A stretch of 64,000 bases of DNA. Origin: Hevea brasiliensis (lineage: Eukaryota; Streptophyta; Magnoliopsida; Malpighiales; Euphorbiaceae). A program made the translations under genes and the position numbers. The DNA lies in contig NC_079498.1 of the NCBI RefSeq assembly GCF_030052815.1, forward strand, positions 100,088,041 through 100,152,040, written 5' to 3'. The notes under the pieces were generated by a model that did not search any database, was not told the origin of the DNA, and worked only from the letters and a program-made list of their open reading frames with translations. This document shows positions 11,320-22,457 of the stretch, in pieces (the first letter of the stretch is position 1; every line of letters starts with the position of its first letter).

Positions 11320-13968
11320 TGTCACGACCCAACCTATGGGCCGGACCGGCACTAGGACCTGGGCCAGCCTAAAGCCCCCGAGGCCCGTAGTAAGCCTAAC
11401 TATTCATTAACCCAACTCTAAGGCCCATTTGGGCCCAATTTCAAGAAACCAACCGGACAGAGTCCGGCCATAAAGTGGACCTTTCAACGGGGAGTTTTTG
11501 ACTCACCCGACCTGTAAACAAAATATATCATCAATTGGGGAGCTCAGCTCACCCTCCACATACTCATATCAGCATCAAAAATAAATGGGAGCTCAGCTCC
11601 CTCATCCAATCCATCAAACATGCATATAATAATTTTATAGGTCCACATGACAATTTATATTACAGACCCGAATCATTTAAATATCTCTAAAACATGCGAA
11701 AATTCTAGAAGTTTATAGAATTACACAAATACTGATAAACGACCTGCGAGGGAGAAAAACAGGTTAACCTCAAAAATATATCCTCCTGTGGCCTGAAAAA
11801 TATTGAACAGGAGTGAGCGTTCGACTCAGAGAGTAAAATATCAATTTTAACCATAATCTCTATAACTATCTAAAACTAATGCACCCTGTAGAGTGAAATG
11901 CAACATCAACAACATTTTCACATCATAACATCAAAAAGGTAATTTGGAGCACTCACACACCCAGTAACATCAATTATAATATATGGGAGCTGATCCCCTA
12001 TACAGTTCTCTTAAATCCAACCTGGTGCCAGCGAAGAACTCAAGCCGGACTTTCGCTTAATAAACCAAATCGGGGGTCCCAGCGAAGAACTCAAGCCGTG
12101 ACTACCCCCCGAAGGATCGGGTCCCAGCGAAGAACTCAAGTCGTGACTACCCGTCCTATCCATAGTCCACACCACATCACACGCACGCCAACGCACGCAC
12201 ACTGCTCCAAATTACCACAACAACATCCATGGCACGTTAACAGTTATGAATGCAACCTAAATCGTGCCTAGAGTTTAACTACATAAATATATGCATATAA
12301 GTGATGCATGGGCATGTTTGAACATATAATAATATCGAAATTACAATTAAAATTAATATTTTACTCACAGACTTGACGGTGGTCACTGAGGCGGCTGGGC
12401 GGAGGAAGAAGGCTGTCTCGGCTCACCTGACAATTTTATTACAATCATTTAATAAATTGACTCAATACAAACAAAGAAAAAGACCAAATACGTCCTAAGT
12501 CGTGCCGAAAATCCGGCAGAGTCTTCCCTATACTTAGGACCTACCCAACCTGCAAAATGGCTTAAAACACACTTCTATATTTTCAATCCATATATCCACA
12601 GCTCAATCATATCACACAGCCCCTCCTGGGCCCATCAAATCAATCATCCATCACAATATGTAAAATTTCAATTTAGTCCTTATTATTGACCATTTTTGCA
12701 AAAACTGCCCAAATAAGCTCTAAAAATTCTAAAATTTTGCCCCGCGGTCCTTAGCAATATTACTAAGCTATTGCAAAAAGAATCATAATTTTCTAAGCTA
12801 CCACGAATATTTTATGGATTTTTAATCCTATTTAAGCACTAGAAAATTACGAAAAAGCAAGGTTCGGGTTTACCTTTGCCGATTCCGACTTCGGGGACGC
12901 GCTCGGGACGTCTGACAATGGGGGGATAGCCAAAACCTCGATCCAATTCGGAGACTTTTCCGGTAACGGGTCTGTCTGGCCGGAAATTCACAGACCCGAA
13001 CAACTGTCGAATTTCCGCGAATTGAGGATACCTACACGAAGGCCATAACACGGGGGTTAGTACATAAATTTTTCAGAATTTTTTAAGCTCATTAAATGCT
13101 CGGAAAAACACTACCGTGGGACCCACCGAAAAACGGTGTCGAAAAAATTCGAAATTTATGTCGCTGCGAAGCTCTCGACGAGTGGAGCGCTCGGGTACTC
13201 TCGGTTTTCTCGTGGGGTTTACGGTTTGTGAGAAATCTAGCCCAAAAGTCAAAATGGGCTAAAACTTCCCGGGCAAAAATTGGACAAACCGCTCGATGGA
13301 TTTTGGTGTTCTTGGTGTCTATGGAAAGCTCTCGACGAGTAGATGAGTTTAGACACAAGACCCGGTCCGATTGGTGGCCGGATCGGCCGGATTTTGGCCG
13401 GGAAGGTGAACGGTCGCGCGCGCGCTGTGCGTTGCTTCTGGGGCCGTTTTCCGGATTTTCAGGCGGCGGCCGGCCGTGGGGGAGGGCCGAGGTGGGGCGC
13501 CGGCGAGGTGGGGAGGCAGGGGAGGTGGCGGCGCGGCTAGGGGAGGAGGGAGGAGAGAGAAAAGAGAGAGAGAAGGGGAGGAGGTGGACGCGCGCGGGAG
13601 GAAGAAGGAAGAAAAAGAAAAGGCCGGTCCGATTGGACCGGTTCGATCCGGTCCGGTTTGATTCGATCAGTCCGATTCAGGATACAAAATTTTGAATTTT
13701 TACTCTGCCTTAGGACCGAAAACGAGGTCCAAAAATTCCGAAAAAATTTCAGAAAACTCAGAAAAATTCGTAGACTCCAAATATATTTTTAGTTTTGCCA
13801 CGTGGTCTTTAAATTAATTTTTAAAAATCATCAAAGTTTATATTTTAGGAAAATCGAACCCGATTTTTAAAATCTGAAAAATCTCAAATAATTTCTTAAA
13901 ATTTAATTAAAATTAAAATATCAATAATACTCATAAATTAATAAAATTTAAAATTTTGGAGTGTTACA
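11320..13968 (+). mobile_element. Solo LTR, family 1 copy B (long form)
   Basis: Same family as 4482-6198. It starts TGTCACGACCC, ends GGAGTGTTACA, and is flanked by a perfect 5-bp duplication CTAGA (11315-11319 and 13969-13973). At 2649 bp it is longer than copies A (1717 bp) and C (1830 bp), mainly because of a GC-rich block and an AT-rich tail after about 13050. Three copies of a GAAGAACTCAAG-based repeat of about 50 bp lie near 12030-12150. It interrupts the Harbinger transposase and so is younger than that element. Confidence 0.88.
13092..13695. other. GC-rich block inside LTR copy B
   Basis: About 600 bp of strongly GC-rich sequence includes CGCGCGCGCTGTGCG and GGCGGCGGCCGGCCG and stands out from the AT-rich surroundings. 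Open frames exist on both strands (up to 199 codons on +), but they are Arg/Gly/Glu-rich, overlap one another, and match no family I know. I read them as composition artefacts. The block may hold LTR promoter or leader functions. It is missing from copies A and C. Confidence 0.5.
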
Positions 13969-14740
13969 CTAGATTTCGAGGAAGAAAAGAATAGTCTACG
14001 CAAAATGTGTTAGTGGCATGTTCTTTTGATATGAAATTCACTTATGTGTTGCCTAATTGGGAAGGAATTGCCTTTGACTTGAGAATCCTAAAAAATACAC
14101 TTGATAAATAGGATAAACTTGTAATTCCTCAAGGTAAGTGTAATTGAATATGGTAAGGTTCTGCATTTAAGTATATTATAGGTCAAAACTTTATTAATCT
14201 CTCCCTTTGGTAGGAAAATTTTATCTTATGGGTGCTGGATTACCATTGAGGAGTGGATTAATTACACCATATAGAGGTGTTCATTATCATTTGAATGAAT
14301 ACTCTAGACGCAAACCTCAAAATGCCAACAAATTATTTAACTATCATCATGCATCACTCTGTAATGTCATCGAGAGAGGTTTTAGTGTTATAAAGAAAAG
14401 ATTTCCGATTATTGCTAGTGGCACTGAACCCCATTACTCATTTGAAATAATGATTGAAATTGTCTTTGCATGTTATATGATACACAACTTCTTGATGAGT
14501 GTTAATCCTTATGAAAATTTAATTGCTGAAGTTGATCGTGAGCTTATGGATGCTGAGGCTGATCACCACATAGGTACTAGTGGATTACCAATAGATGTAG
14601 ATTATAGAACAGAATTTATGTTAAGGGAACAAATAGCATCACAAATGTGGAATGACTATCATAATAACTTGTAATCTCAATTACTAACAATGCGTGACTA
14701 GTATGTTGTTTTCTCCTAACATTAGCTAGTCATGTTGGTC

Positions 14741-15227
14741 GGATACATTTTGATAACCGTTCCTGAAGTTATCTAGTATAACATTATAGTCCTTTAATTT
14801 AAAAATGTAACATAAAACCTCTTCAACTTTTAAATTTTACACAGTAAAATTCCTCTAATATCTAATTATCGATTTTTCAGTTAGATGCTGACCTGAATAA
14901 TTCTAGCATGGAGCTTAATCAATATTTTTCTTTTCTCTCTCAAGTTATGTGTAAATTGAATCCTTTTTCTTACTGTAAACATAATGATTTTTCAGGTGCA
15001 GAGAGAATAATTTTACAATTTGAATAAGAGAGGAGAGAGAAATGTTGACTAAGAGCCATGCGGGAGCTGTTCACATTAGTTTTCAACTGAAAAATTAGTA
15101 ATTGAAAGTTAGAGGGATTTTACTGTGCAAAATTTGAAAGTTTAGGGGGTTTTATACTACGTTTTAAAGTTTAAGGATTATAGTGTTACAACCATATAAG
15201 TTCAGGGATAGTTATTGAAATTTATCC
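14741..15227. mobile_element. Mutator-like MITE
   Basis: The left end GGATACATTTTGATAAC and the reverse complement of the right end GGATAAATTTCAATAAC match. The two ~240-bp arms then pair almost to the centre (for example CACAGTAAAATTCCTCT against its partner near 15110). A perfect 10-bp direct repeat CATGTTGGTC flanks the unit (14731-14740 and 15228-15237). Foldback structure plus a 9-10 bp target-site duplication points to a non-autonomous Mutator-like element. It lies inside the Harbinger element, between transposase and Myb-like remnants. Confidence 0.82.
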
Positions 15228-15344
15228 CATGTTGGTCAGATATTTATTATTAATATATATACATGTGTAGAATACATTTGCATTCCATGTTTACTATCCT
15301 TTATTCAACAAGAATATTTTATGTAATTGCCTTACAGATAAATA

Positions 15345-16430
15345 ATGCCAAGGAGAGAAAAAAATTCCAAACCAAGAAATTTCAATATCGGGGAAAAATC
15401 ATGTAGTTTGGACAAATGAATGGATGATGTGTTGATAAATGCTATGTTGGAAGAAGAACATAAAGGGAATCGGCCTGAAGGAACATGGAATACTAGAGCT
15501 TTTGACAATATGTTACAAGTGTTAAGGGCAACATTTCGCCCTCTTATTCATAAATCTAAGATTAAGAATCAAATGAAGACCTTAAAGTGAACCTTTGTCG
15601 AGTGTAAGGATTTATATCATGGTCTTAGTGGCTTTGCTTGGAATCCTGTAATAAAATTGTTTGAAGCTACTTTTGATGTTTGGGAGTAATTAATTTAGGT
15701 AAAACTTCTAATATTTCTAAAAACTATTAAGTTAAAGATTAGTAGTGTATTTTATATGTTTTTGCATTACTTTAGATTTGTTAAAGTAATTGTATATTGA
15801 ATAAAATGATATTTTTAACATAGAAAAAACTGGAAGCACGCAAGTGGATGCATACACCAAACAATAATTATGATAAGCTATATGAGCTTTATGGTGACCA
15901 AAGAGCTATCGGTGAATATGCAAAAAGTGTAAAAGAAAAGGTTAAATGCTGGCGATGAAAGGAAGTTCATGACAAATTGATTTGAATAACTCATTTGAAA
16001 ATGTCATAATGTTTGATAGTGAGTTCAATTGGGCTAATGAGGTCACTGATAACAATATGAATAGTCCAGATCCTTCACTACATTCTCAGGGCACTTCTTC
16101 TAGAGGTTCTAAATGCAAAGCTTCAATGATGGAGATGTTAGAAAAGCAATATGAAAGGTTGAATAGTGGAATTAAACGGGTGTCAAAAGTCTTGGAAAGA
16201 GGAAATGCAATTGCAGAAAAATCTCTTACAATTCTTGAAAGTGGTTGACCACATTATTATAAGGAGGAAGAGTTTTTTGTAGAGTTAGAATTAATAGGGG
16301 TGCATCCAAATTTCGCAATGACAGCTTATTATTACTGTTCAAAAAATCCCTCAGCAACAAGATCTTTTTTAGGTGTTCCACATGCAAAGCGTTTAGAATG
16401 GTTGATGAGGGTTATGAATGACAAGTGATC
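15345..16430 (+). pseudogene. Myb/SANT-like ORF of the Harbinger element, broken
   Basis: Reading forward from 15345 there are pieces with INAMLEEEHKGNRPEGTWN, FDNMLQVLRATF and GLSGFAWNPVIKLFEA. This is the pattern of the plant Myb/SANT-like DNA-binding domain protein that accompanies PIF/Harbinger transposases. Stops and frame changes break it. An 88-codon open piece at 15982-16248 is Ser/Glu/Lys-rich with MEMLEKQYERLNSG and resembles the C-terminal tail of such proteins. Known partners help the transposase reach the element ends and the nucleus. This copy is not expected to work. Confidence 0.7.
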
Positions 16431-17248
16431 TAAAGATGAAGGCTAATTGACTGCGTGTAGTTTTACTTATTATATATAACGTTATATGAACTTATTTTGT
16501 ATGTAATATTAGGCATAAATGCTAGTTAGTATTTTGATTTATGTGTATAAAATTTAATGATTACTAGAAATTACCATTAATATTTTAATTAGTTTTTGCT
16601 TGAAGCAATAGGCAAAGCCAATATGGCTATAAGAATGATAAGCATTTAGGCATTGTAAGATAATTATAATATGTAATCTCTAACACTTATTATGTTATAT
16701 TTTGTTTAGGAGCTAAATTGCATTACAAGAGTATATAAGACTTCCAACTTTGTTAAGGTCCCATGTTCCAGTATTATGTCAAGAACAAATGTGCCTTTTG
16801 TAGTCTCATTAAAGTTTTTAATTATATTATTTTTATTAATATGATCACTAATGATAAAGTATAGTCAAATTGTTAGACATGATTGATAATTTTTTTGTGA
16901 AGTATATTGATATTATTATTATAATGAAATATAATTTTTTTACTTATTTTGCTATGGAAAAAGTATATTGATGATTTGGGTGGATATTATTATTATATAA
17001 CAAGTTTAATTTTATTATTATTTATGGATTTGTTGATATATAATAAAAATACAATTTAAAAAATAAGGAAAAAATGATAATTTCAATTATTTTTTTTCCA
17101 TTCATTCTTCTTCCAAATAAAGGAAAATAAATTTACTTTTTTTTTATTTATCTTTTATTTTCTTCTTATAAAAGAAAATGAAAAGAAAAAATAATTTTAT
17201 TTTCTCCCTTTATTTTCCTTTCCTTTGAGATATCCAAACAGAGTGTTA

Positions 17249-17600
17249 GTGGTAAAAAATTCTGTGCAACCATCCAAATCTCAAAATTGATACAGGCGCC
17301 AGCGGCCATGCAGGCCCTTTGTGGATGGCCATTTGATCATTTGTATTCCATCTTCTTTATTTTTTCTGGTCAGAAGCCTTAATTAAAAGTCAAACATAAT
17401 AATATTCATGCGATGTCCGGATACAAAAAGCACTTTTTTTTTTTTTTATCAGAACCAACCAACACGTTTTCTGTGCTTGAGGGGAGCGAAAAGAGTTAAG
17501 TAGACATTAGCTCCACCTTTAATTAATGAATTATTTTATTAATTAAATGAAATTTTAAAATTATATTATAATTTAACTTTTTTTAATTTAATTTAACCCA
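17249..17600. other. Non-coding flank upstream of MED15-like locus 1
   Basis: AT-rich flank with no open frame of note, lying between the right end of the Harbinger element and the promoter-like leader at 17640. Confidence 0.5.
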
Positions 17601-17639
17601 TACAATTTAATTTATGTTACAAAAGACCAAACTGTCTGT

Positions 17640-17770
17640 TCCTTCCCTTATATATACGTCTGCGCCGCATCGCAGAGAAGAAGAAGAAGAAGAAGACTTA
17701 CCTGGCGGTGACGGGCGCTGGGCCATCGGACGGCGGCAAAGCAGGCGCAGGGCGAGTCTGGTGCAGGTGA
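17640..17770 (+). promoter_or_regulatory. TATA-containing promoter and leader exon of MED15-like locus 1
   Basis: CTTATATATACG at about 17647 is followed ~30 bp later by a GC-richer leader with a (GAA)n run (17678-17698), ending in a good donor context GTGCAG|GTGAGT near 17767. The same TATA neighbourhood occurs before the MED15-like copies at 32195 (TTATATATACGCC) and 51643 (TTTATACGCC). This supports a shared ancestral promoter. Transcription itself is not shown. Confidence 0.45.
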
Positions 17771-18584
17771 GTTTTTTCGATTTCAAGTTTTCACTTTTCT
17801 GTTCTTCCATTCCATGTCTTCAATAGATTGCAATATAGCCCTGGTGAAGTTGCTTTTATATTTGAATCTGTCATTTATGATTTGGTGAAGTGATGATGGG
17901 TTAAGTTTAGAAAATTTTGAGGGCTTCTAATTGCACTTTCATGTGTCTTTAGTCTTCCCACTCTGCCTTCGATCCCGCTTAATAATTCTGATTCTGGATG
18001 ATGAAGTGAGGGAGCTAAGTTGGGATGTCTTTATTTACGCCAGACCTAAAAGTTGTGAGACATCCAATTGTCTTTTTCTGCTATAGACCAAGAAAAGAAG
18101 ATTGTCATAGTCAGATAGAATAAGAAATATTAATGTTTTCTTTGTGATTTTCGCCAAAGAGTAATCAAGTGACTTAAATATAAAATTCCCAGCATATATC
18201 CCTAATTTATATACAATACTCACCATAACTAAGAAGAGTATGTCCAGGAACCAATCTGAAAAAGATATATGGATTTAGTTTTAAATATTAGTAGAATTAC
18301 ATTCAAAGATATATGGATATATTTTTAAAAATTAGTAAAATTACATTTAGTAGCCACATTAATAGATTTTAATAGATTGTTTTCCATTCAATTTTCATAT
18401 GACTAAGACTCAAAAATGAAGCTCATCAGACCCATTTTGATAGATTTTGTTATTCTTTTTGATATGGTTGAATTTACTGTTGATTATATATATTCCCAGG
18501 TTTCTATTTCCTATATTTTTTAAAATACCGTTTCCCCGTATCTATTTCCGCGATTCTGTGTTTCCGTTTCCGGGTTCAGGATAT

Positions 18585-21500
18585 CCAGTGCAATCCAACT
18601 CTAGTGTCTGTAGCAATGAACTCCAGGTTCAGCAGGTAATAACATGAAAGATGGTATTTTTACATTTCAACCACCCATTCTGTTGCTGTCTCCACTTCTT
18701 GTGTTTGAGGTACATTATCATCTTTCTTGGCTTACCGCTGCACAGATTCTATAACTCTTCTTGAACTTCTTATACTTTACAGGTCAGAACCCCATTTATG
18801 GCCTTTTATTAAATTTATTATTATTAAATGTTATTAAATTTTATTAAATAAAATGTTGCTTGATGGGGTGATCACAATTTATTAAATTTTAATAGATGTT
18901 GGCATGCTGTTGGCTTATGCTGGATATGTTTTTGCCTTCTTCAAGTGCAATATTCTAGTTCTTTTTTTTTTCCCAAAATTTAGTTTTGAAGGTATCCAAG
19001 GAATATTCATTTTGCCTTGGGATTTTGGAGTTTCAAGATTATGTTTCTATGAATTCTTTTAGAAGACTAGTCTTGTATTTATGAACTTCTTGTTGTTTTT
19101 ATAATTTGTGATTAAATGTGTTGTTATTTGGCATGTTTGATACAATATATGTATTATGATTAATTTTTTTTATTATGTTTTATGTATTATGTTTGTTTGA
19201 ATTATATAAACTTTGGTGAACATTTTGTGTGATATGTTTAATTGTTTCTTAAAATTTTTCATTTCCAACACTATTTAAATTTCTCCAAAGTTTAGGGTTT
19301 GGGTTCTGGTATTTGATCTGTTTATCTAGTGGGTTCAGGTACTTTAAAATTCATGGGTACTTTACCCATTGCCATCCTTAAATTTGCATTTAGAAGATTC
19401 AAGTTTACCCATTGCCATCCTTAAATTTGCATTTAGGATATTCAAGTTTGATGTCCCTTAGTGATTGTGATGTGATGATAATGTAGAGCAACTGAAGTAA
19501 ATGCTGAGCAGCCCATGGCGGTTAATGAAAAAACTGTGAGCATTGATAAGCCAACTAAGGGTATATATGTATAGGTACTGAATTTATATACATGCTTTAT
19601 TTCTCTCTCTCTCTGAAAATTTAAATATTATTTCAGAGAGTTTGCAGATCAAAAAGGACACTCTGATCCCAAAAATTTTGGCATCTTAACCCAGATTAAA
19701 GTGAAGAATTTAATTTTGTATATTATTCCCATTGTTTGGAAGAGAGTGATTATAATGATCTAAACTCTCTTTCAAATGTCACCAGTATGCAGCAAAATCA
19801 GTTAATTGGGCAACAATACAATTTTGGAGACATGCAGCAGCAGCAGCGGAGATTACTGGGGCAACACAATAACGATCAAAATCTGCAGCAGCAGCAACAG
19901 GTAATGGCTCAGCAGCATAACCTCTTGATTATGCATCAACAGCAATTGGGCTCTCAAAGTAATGTCTCTGGTTTACAGCATCAGCAACAGCAGCATTTGC
20001 TTGGAACCCAGCCTGACAACTCAAGCATGCAAACTAATCAGCACTCTGTATGCATGCTGCAACAGCCCAAGGTTCCATGGCTGCAGGAAACTGCAATTAA
20101 TTTGTTGCCAACTCAAGGCCAGCAGTCACAATCACAGCTTCCACAGCAGCAATTGATGTCACAGATTCAATCACTGCCGACACAGTTTCAACAACAGCTG
20201 GTTTTGCAAGAGCAGTCTAATCCATTGCAACAAGATCTGCAGCCAAGGCTCCAAGCATCAAGTCAAGCACCAGCTTCCTTGCTTCAACAGCAGATTGTAA
20301 TTGATCAACAAAAGCAATTGTATCAATCACAAAGGCCCCTCCCAGAGACATCATCAAGTATTTAATTGCTTCTTCACAGTTCCTAGTCATGTTTTAACCC
20401 TGTTTTTGCAATTTTGTGCTTTTGTATTTATTTATCGTGCACATCCCAACATAAACGCCTGGAAGATATGAGAATGGTTTCAGCAATTTTTATCCATTTG
20501 ACATAGCTTTATGTGCTGGTGACATTGCTGTTACTTATTGAAATCATTATAACCACTATTAATCTTTTCAGTTGTTAAAGTGTGTGCTGAAATTGATTTA
20601 TGGATAAAGTTTCCTAATCCATCAATGCTTCATCATATACTTTGTAGCAGTTTTGGTGGTTGCACATGTTTTAGTTTCACTTGCATCGCATGATGCATCT
20701 CAATTGATCTCTCTGTTCCTGCAACTGTACTTTCCTTTGATGAAGATTTTTTTGTGGAGCTTATATAGAATGTGCAAGTTTTGGTTGTACTTACATGTGT
20801 GTGTATTGTTTTGTTTTTGTAGCATCTCTTGATTTGACAGCACAAACCATACATGCAAACGGAGGTGATTGGCAAGAGGAAGTCTACCAAAAGGTTTTTT
20901 TTTTTTCTTTGTCAAAGCATCATAGGACCAAATTTAAGGGAGTTTTGTTTTGGATTTTGGTACACAGGAAGTATTGGTTTGGAAGTAGTTGTGATTAGCT
21001 AGGAATGATCATAATCATTGTGAAATAAGCAATAACAAACTACCAGAGTATAAAACTTCACCTTTTAAGGTCATTCATTTATTCATTTGTTACTAGTTTG
21101 GTTAAAGCAACAAAATCTTATGTTGCTTTTTCCCCTAAAACTTTTATTTTATATTTGAATCCTTTTGCACATGCATTATTTTATTCCATGTTTTTAATGT
21201 AGCTCAGTTCAGTCAATACTTTATAGTTGTGATTTATAATGAAATTCATAATTTGTTATTAGTTATATACTCAAACAGATGAATTCTAAAGATGAAAGAT
21301 TAGTAGAAGAAAAAGTGAATGTATTCCATTGAATCACGACAACATCCGTTATTCTAATTTCAAAATTTTCATGCAAATGAAATCGAATTGTTGAATTCTT
21401 CTTTATTTTTCTTTTATTATCATATTTGCATATTTGTTCAAGGCAAAAACTCTTTTGATGCTTAGTAGAGAAAAGAGCACAAATGATCTCAATTTTAATG

Positions 21501-22457
21501 TTATGATAACTTATCCAGAAATTCAGGATTTATATGGATAATAGATTAAAGGTGTTTTATGTAAAATCAGGCATTAAGCAAATAAGCCGTATTTTCAATT
21601 TTTTTTTTCCATTTTACGTAAACAGATATACCTTGTCAAGTGTCTGGTACTGATATCCTCTTGTACTGTTTTAATCTATACCTTTTAGCTCTCACTTTAT
21701 ATTTTCTTTGATTGTTTATGCAAGTGTGGGTGAAACACTTAATTTTTATTGTGTTACCTGAAGAAATAAAGCATTTATTTTTATAGTATTCTAATGATAT
21801 TTTAAATTGTAGATCAAAGACATGAAGGAAATGTACTTGCCCGAACTAAATGTAATTTACCAGAAACTTGCCACAAAGTTACAGCAGGTAATTTAACTCA
21901 CTACATTTTTTTGTTCTCAATTCATTGCTTATGCATTACTTGAAAACTACTACTTTTCAGTTCATTTATTGTAATAATGGTGATCTTGTGCTAATATGCG
22001 GTTCACTCTAGCAATACCTGTCTTTATGTTGACTATCAGTGTATCTTCTGCACTTATTACCTCATTTCTCTCATTCCCCTCTCGAAAAAAGGTCACTTCC
22101 AATGAACAAGAAGAAAATCCTTGCAAATAAGCAAGAAAACAGAAGAAATTTGCAAAATTTTGCTGCAAAGATCTAATGCAATTCTTGAAGCTCACAAGGG
22201 TATCATTCTTTGTTTAACAGCATGATTCTCTTCAACAACAACGCAAGTCAGTGGATCTCGAGAAGATAAAAATGTTCAAGACCTTGTTAGAGCGCATAAT
22301 AGCATTCTTACAGGTTTCAAAACATGATATTTCGCCACGTTTCAAGGAGAAATTGGGTTCCTATGAGAAGCAGATTATAAATTTTGTAAATGTAAATAGA
22401 CCCAAGGAAATGCAAATAAATCCAAGACGTGATAAATTAGTTAGGGAATGTGAGTGA
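18585..22457 (+). pseudogene. MED15-like gene fragment: Q-rich middle and following helical region
   Basis: Exon-like blocks in order are: about 18585-18638 (ends in a donor, same sequence as the KIX gene at 53365-53415); about 19486-19560 (small block with NAEQPMAVNEKTVS); 19737-20357 (207 codons, Gln-rich, with MQQNQLIGQQ and SQSNVSGLQH, and KQLYQSQRPLPETSS at the end); 20823-20893 (with NGGDWQEEVYQK); 21813-21887 (MKEMYLPELNVIYQKLATKL); 22221-22457 (LEKIKMFKTLLERIIAFLQV, then KEKLGSYEKQIINF, then a stop). The last four splice in frame at GT/AG sites. The order matches the middle of plant MED15a, a Mediator tail subunit that links activators to RNA polymerase II. The N-terminal KIX exons and the long C terminus are missing, and no convincing start codon precedes the Q-rich exon. 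I call it a truncated, probably non-functional paralogue, though the open exons leave a short expressed form possible. Confidence 0.75.

Larger units (their letters stand above)
10808..14674 (+). pseudogene. PIF/Harbinger transposase (DDE), broken
   Basis: The N-terminal piece 10808-11023 carries GLLKDFRCVTVEEQVAKFL and LHILGQNFRNHALRFFF, the usual N-terminal pattern of plant HARBI1/ALP1-like nucleases. The coding sense continues in shifted frames to about 11319 (an NGTHI-like motif), is cut by the solo LTR at 11320-13968, and resumes at 13969. The last open piece, 14207-14674 (155 residues), carries YLMGAGLPLRSGLITPYRG and ASLCNVIERGFSVIKKRFPI, the C-terminal DDE-domain pattern with the ERGFSVIKKRF block. 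Several frameshifts and stops occur in addition to the LTR, so no functional protein is expected. It would have cut and pasted the host element. Confidence 0.8.
7525..17245 (+). mobile_element. PIF/Harbinger DNA transposon, degenerate
   Basis: The left end ACAACTTGTTTGGATA and the reverse complement of the right end CACTCTGTTTGGATA form imperfect terminal inverted repeats. They are flanked by TTA at 7522-7524 and 17246-17248, the typical PIF/Harbinger target. Inside lie a DDE transposase remnant (10808-14674) and a Myb/SANT-like ORF remnant (15345-16430), the two-gene content of this superfamily. Subterminal regions are purine-rich on the left and pyrimidine-rich on the right. The interior is split by a solo LTR and a MITE. 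Without those the element would be about 6.6 kb. The ends are the least certain part. Confidence 0.65.

Noticed and set aside
13096..13695. 199-codon open frame on + in the GC-rich block, with overlapping frames on both strands
   Set aside because: Arg/Gly/Glu-rich, no recognised domain, open in several frames at once because GC-rich DNA has few stops, and located inside a solo LTR.
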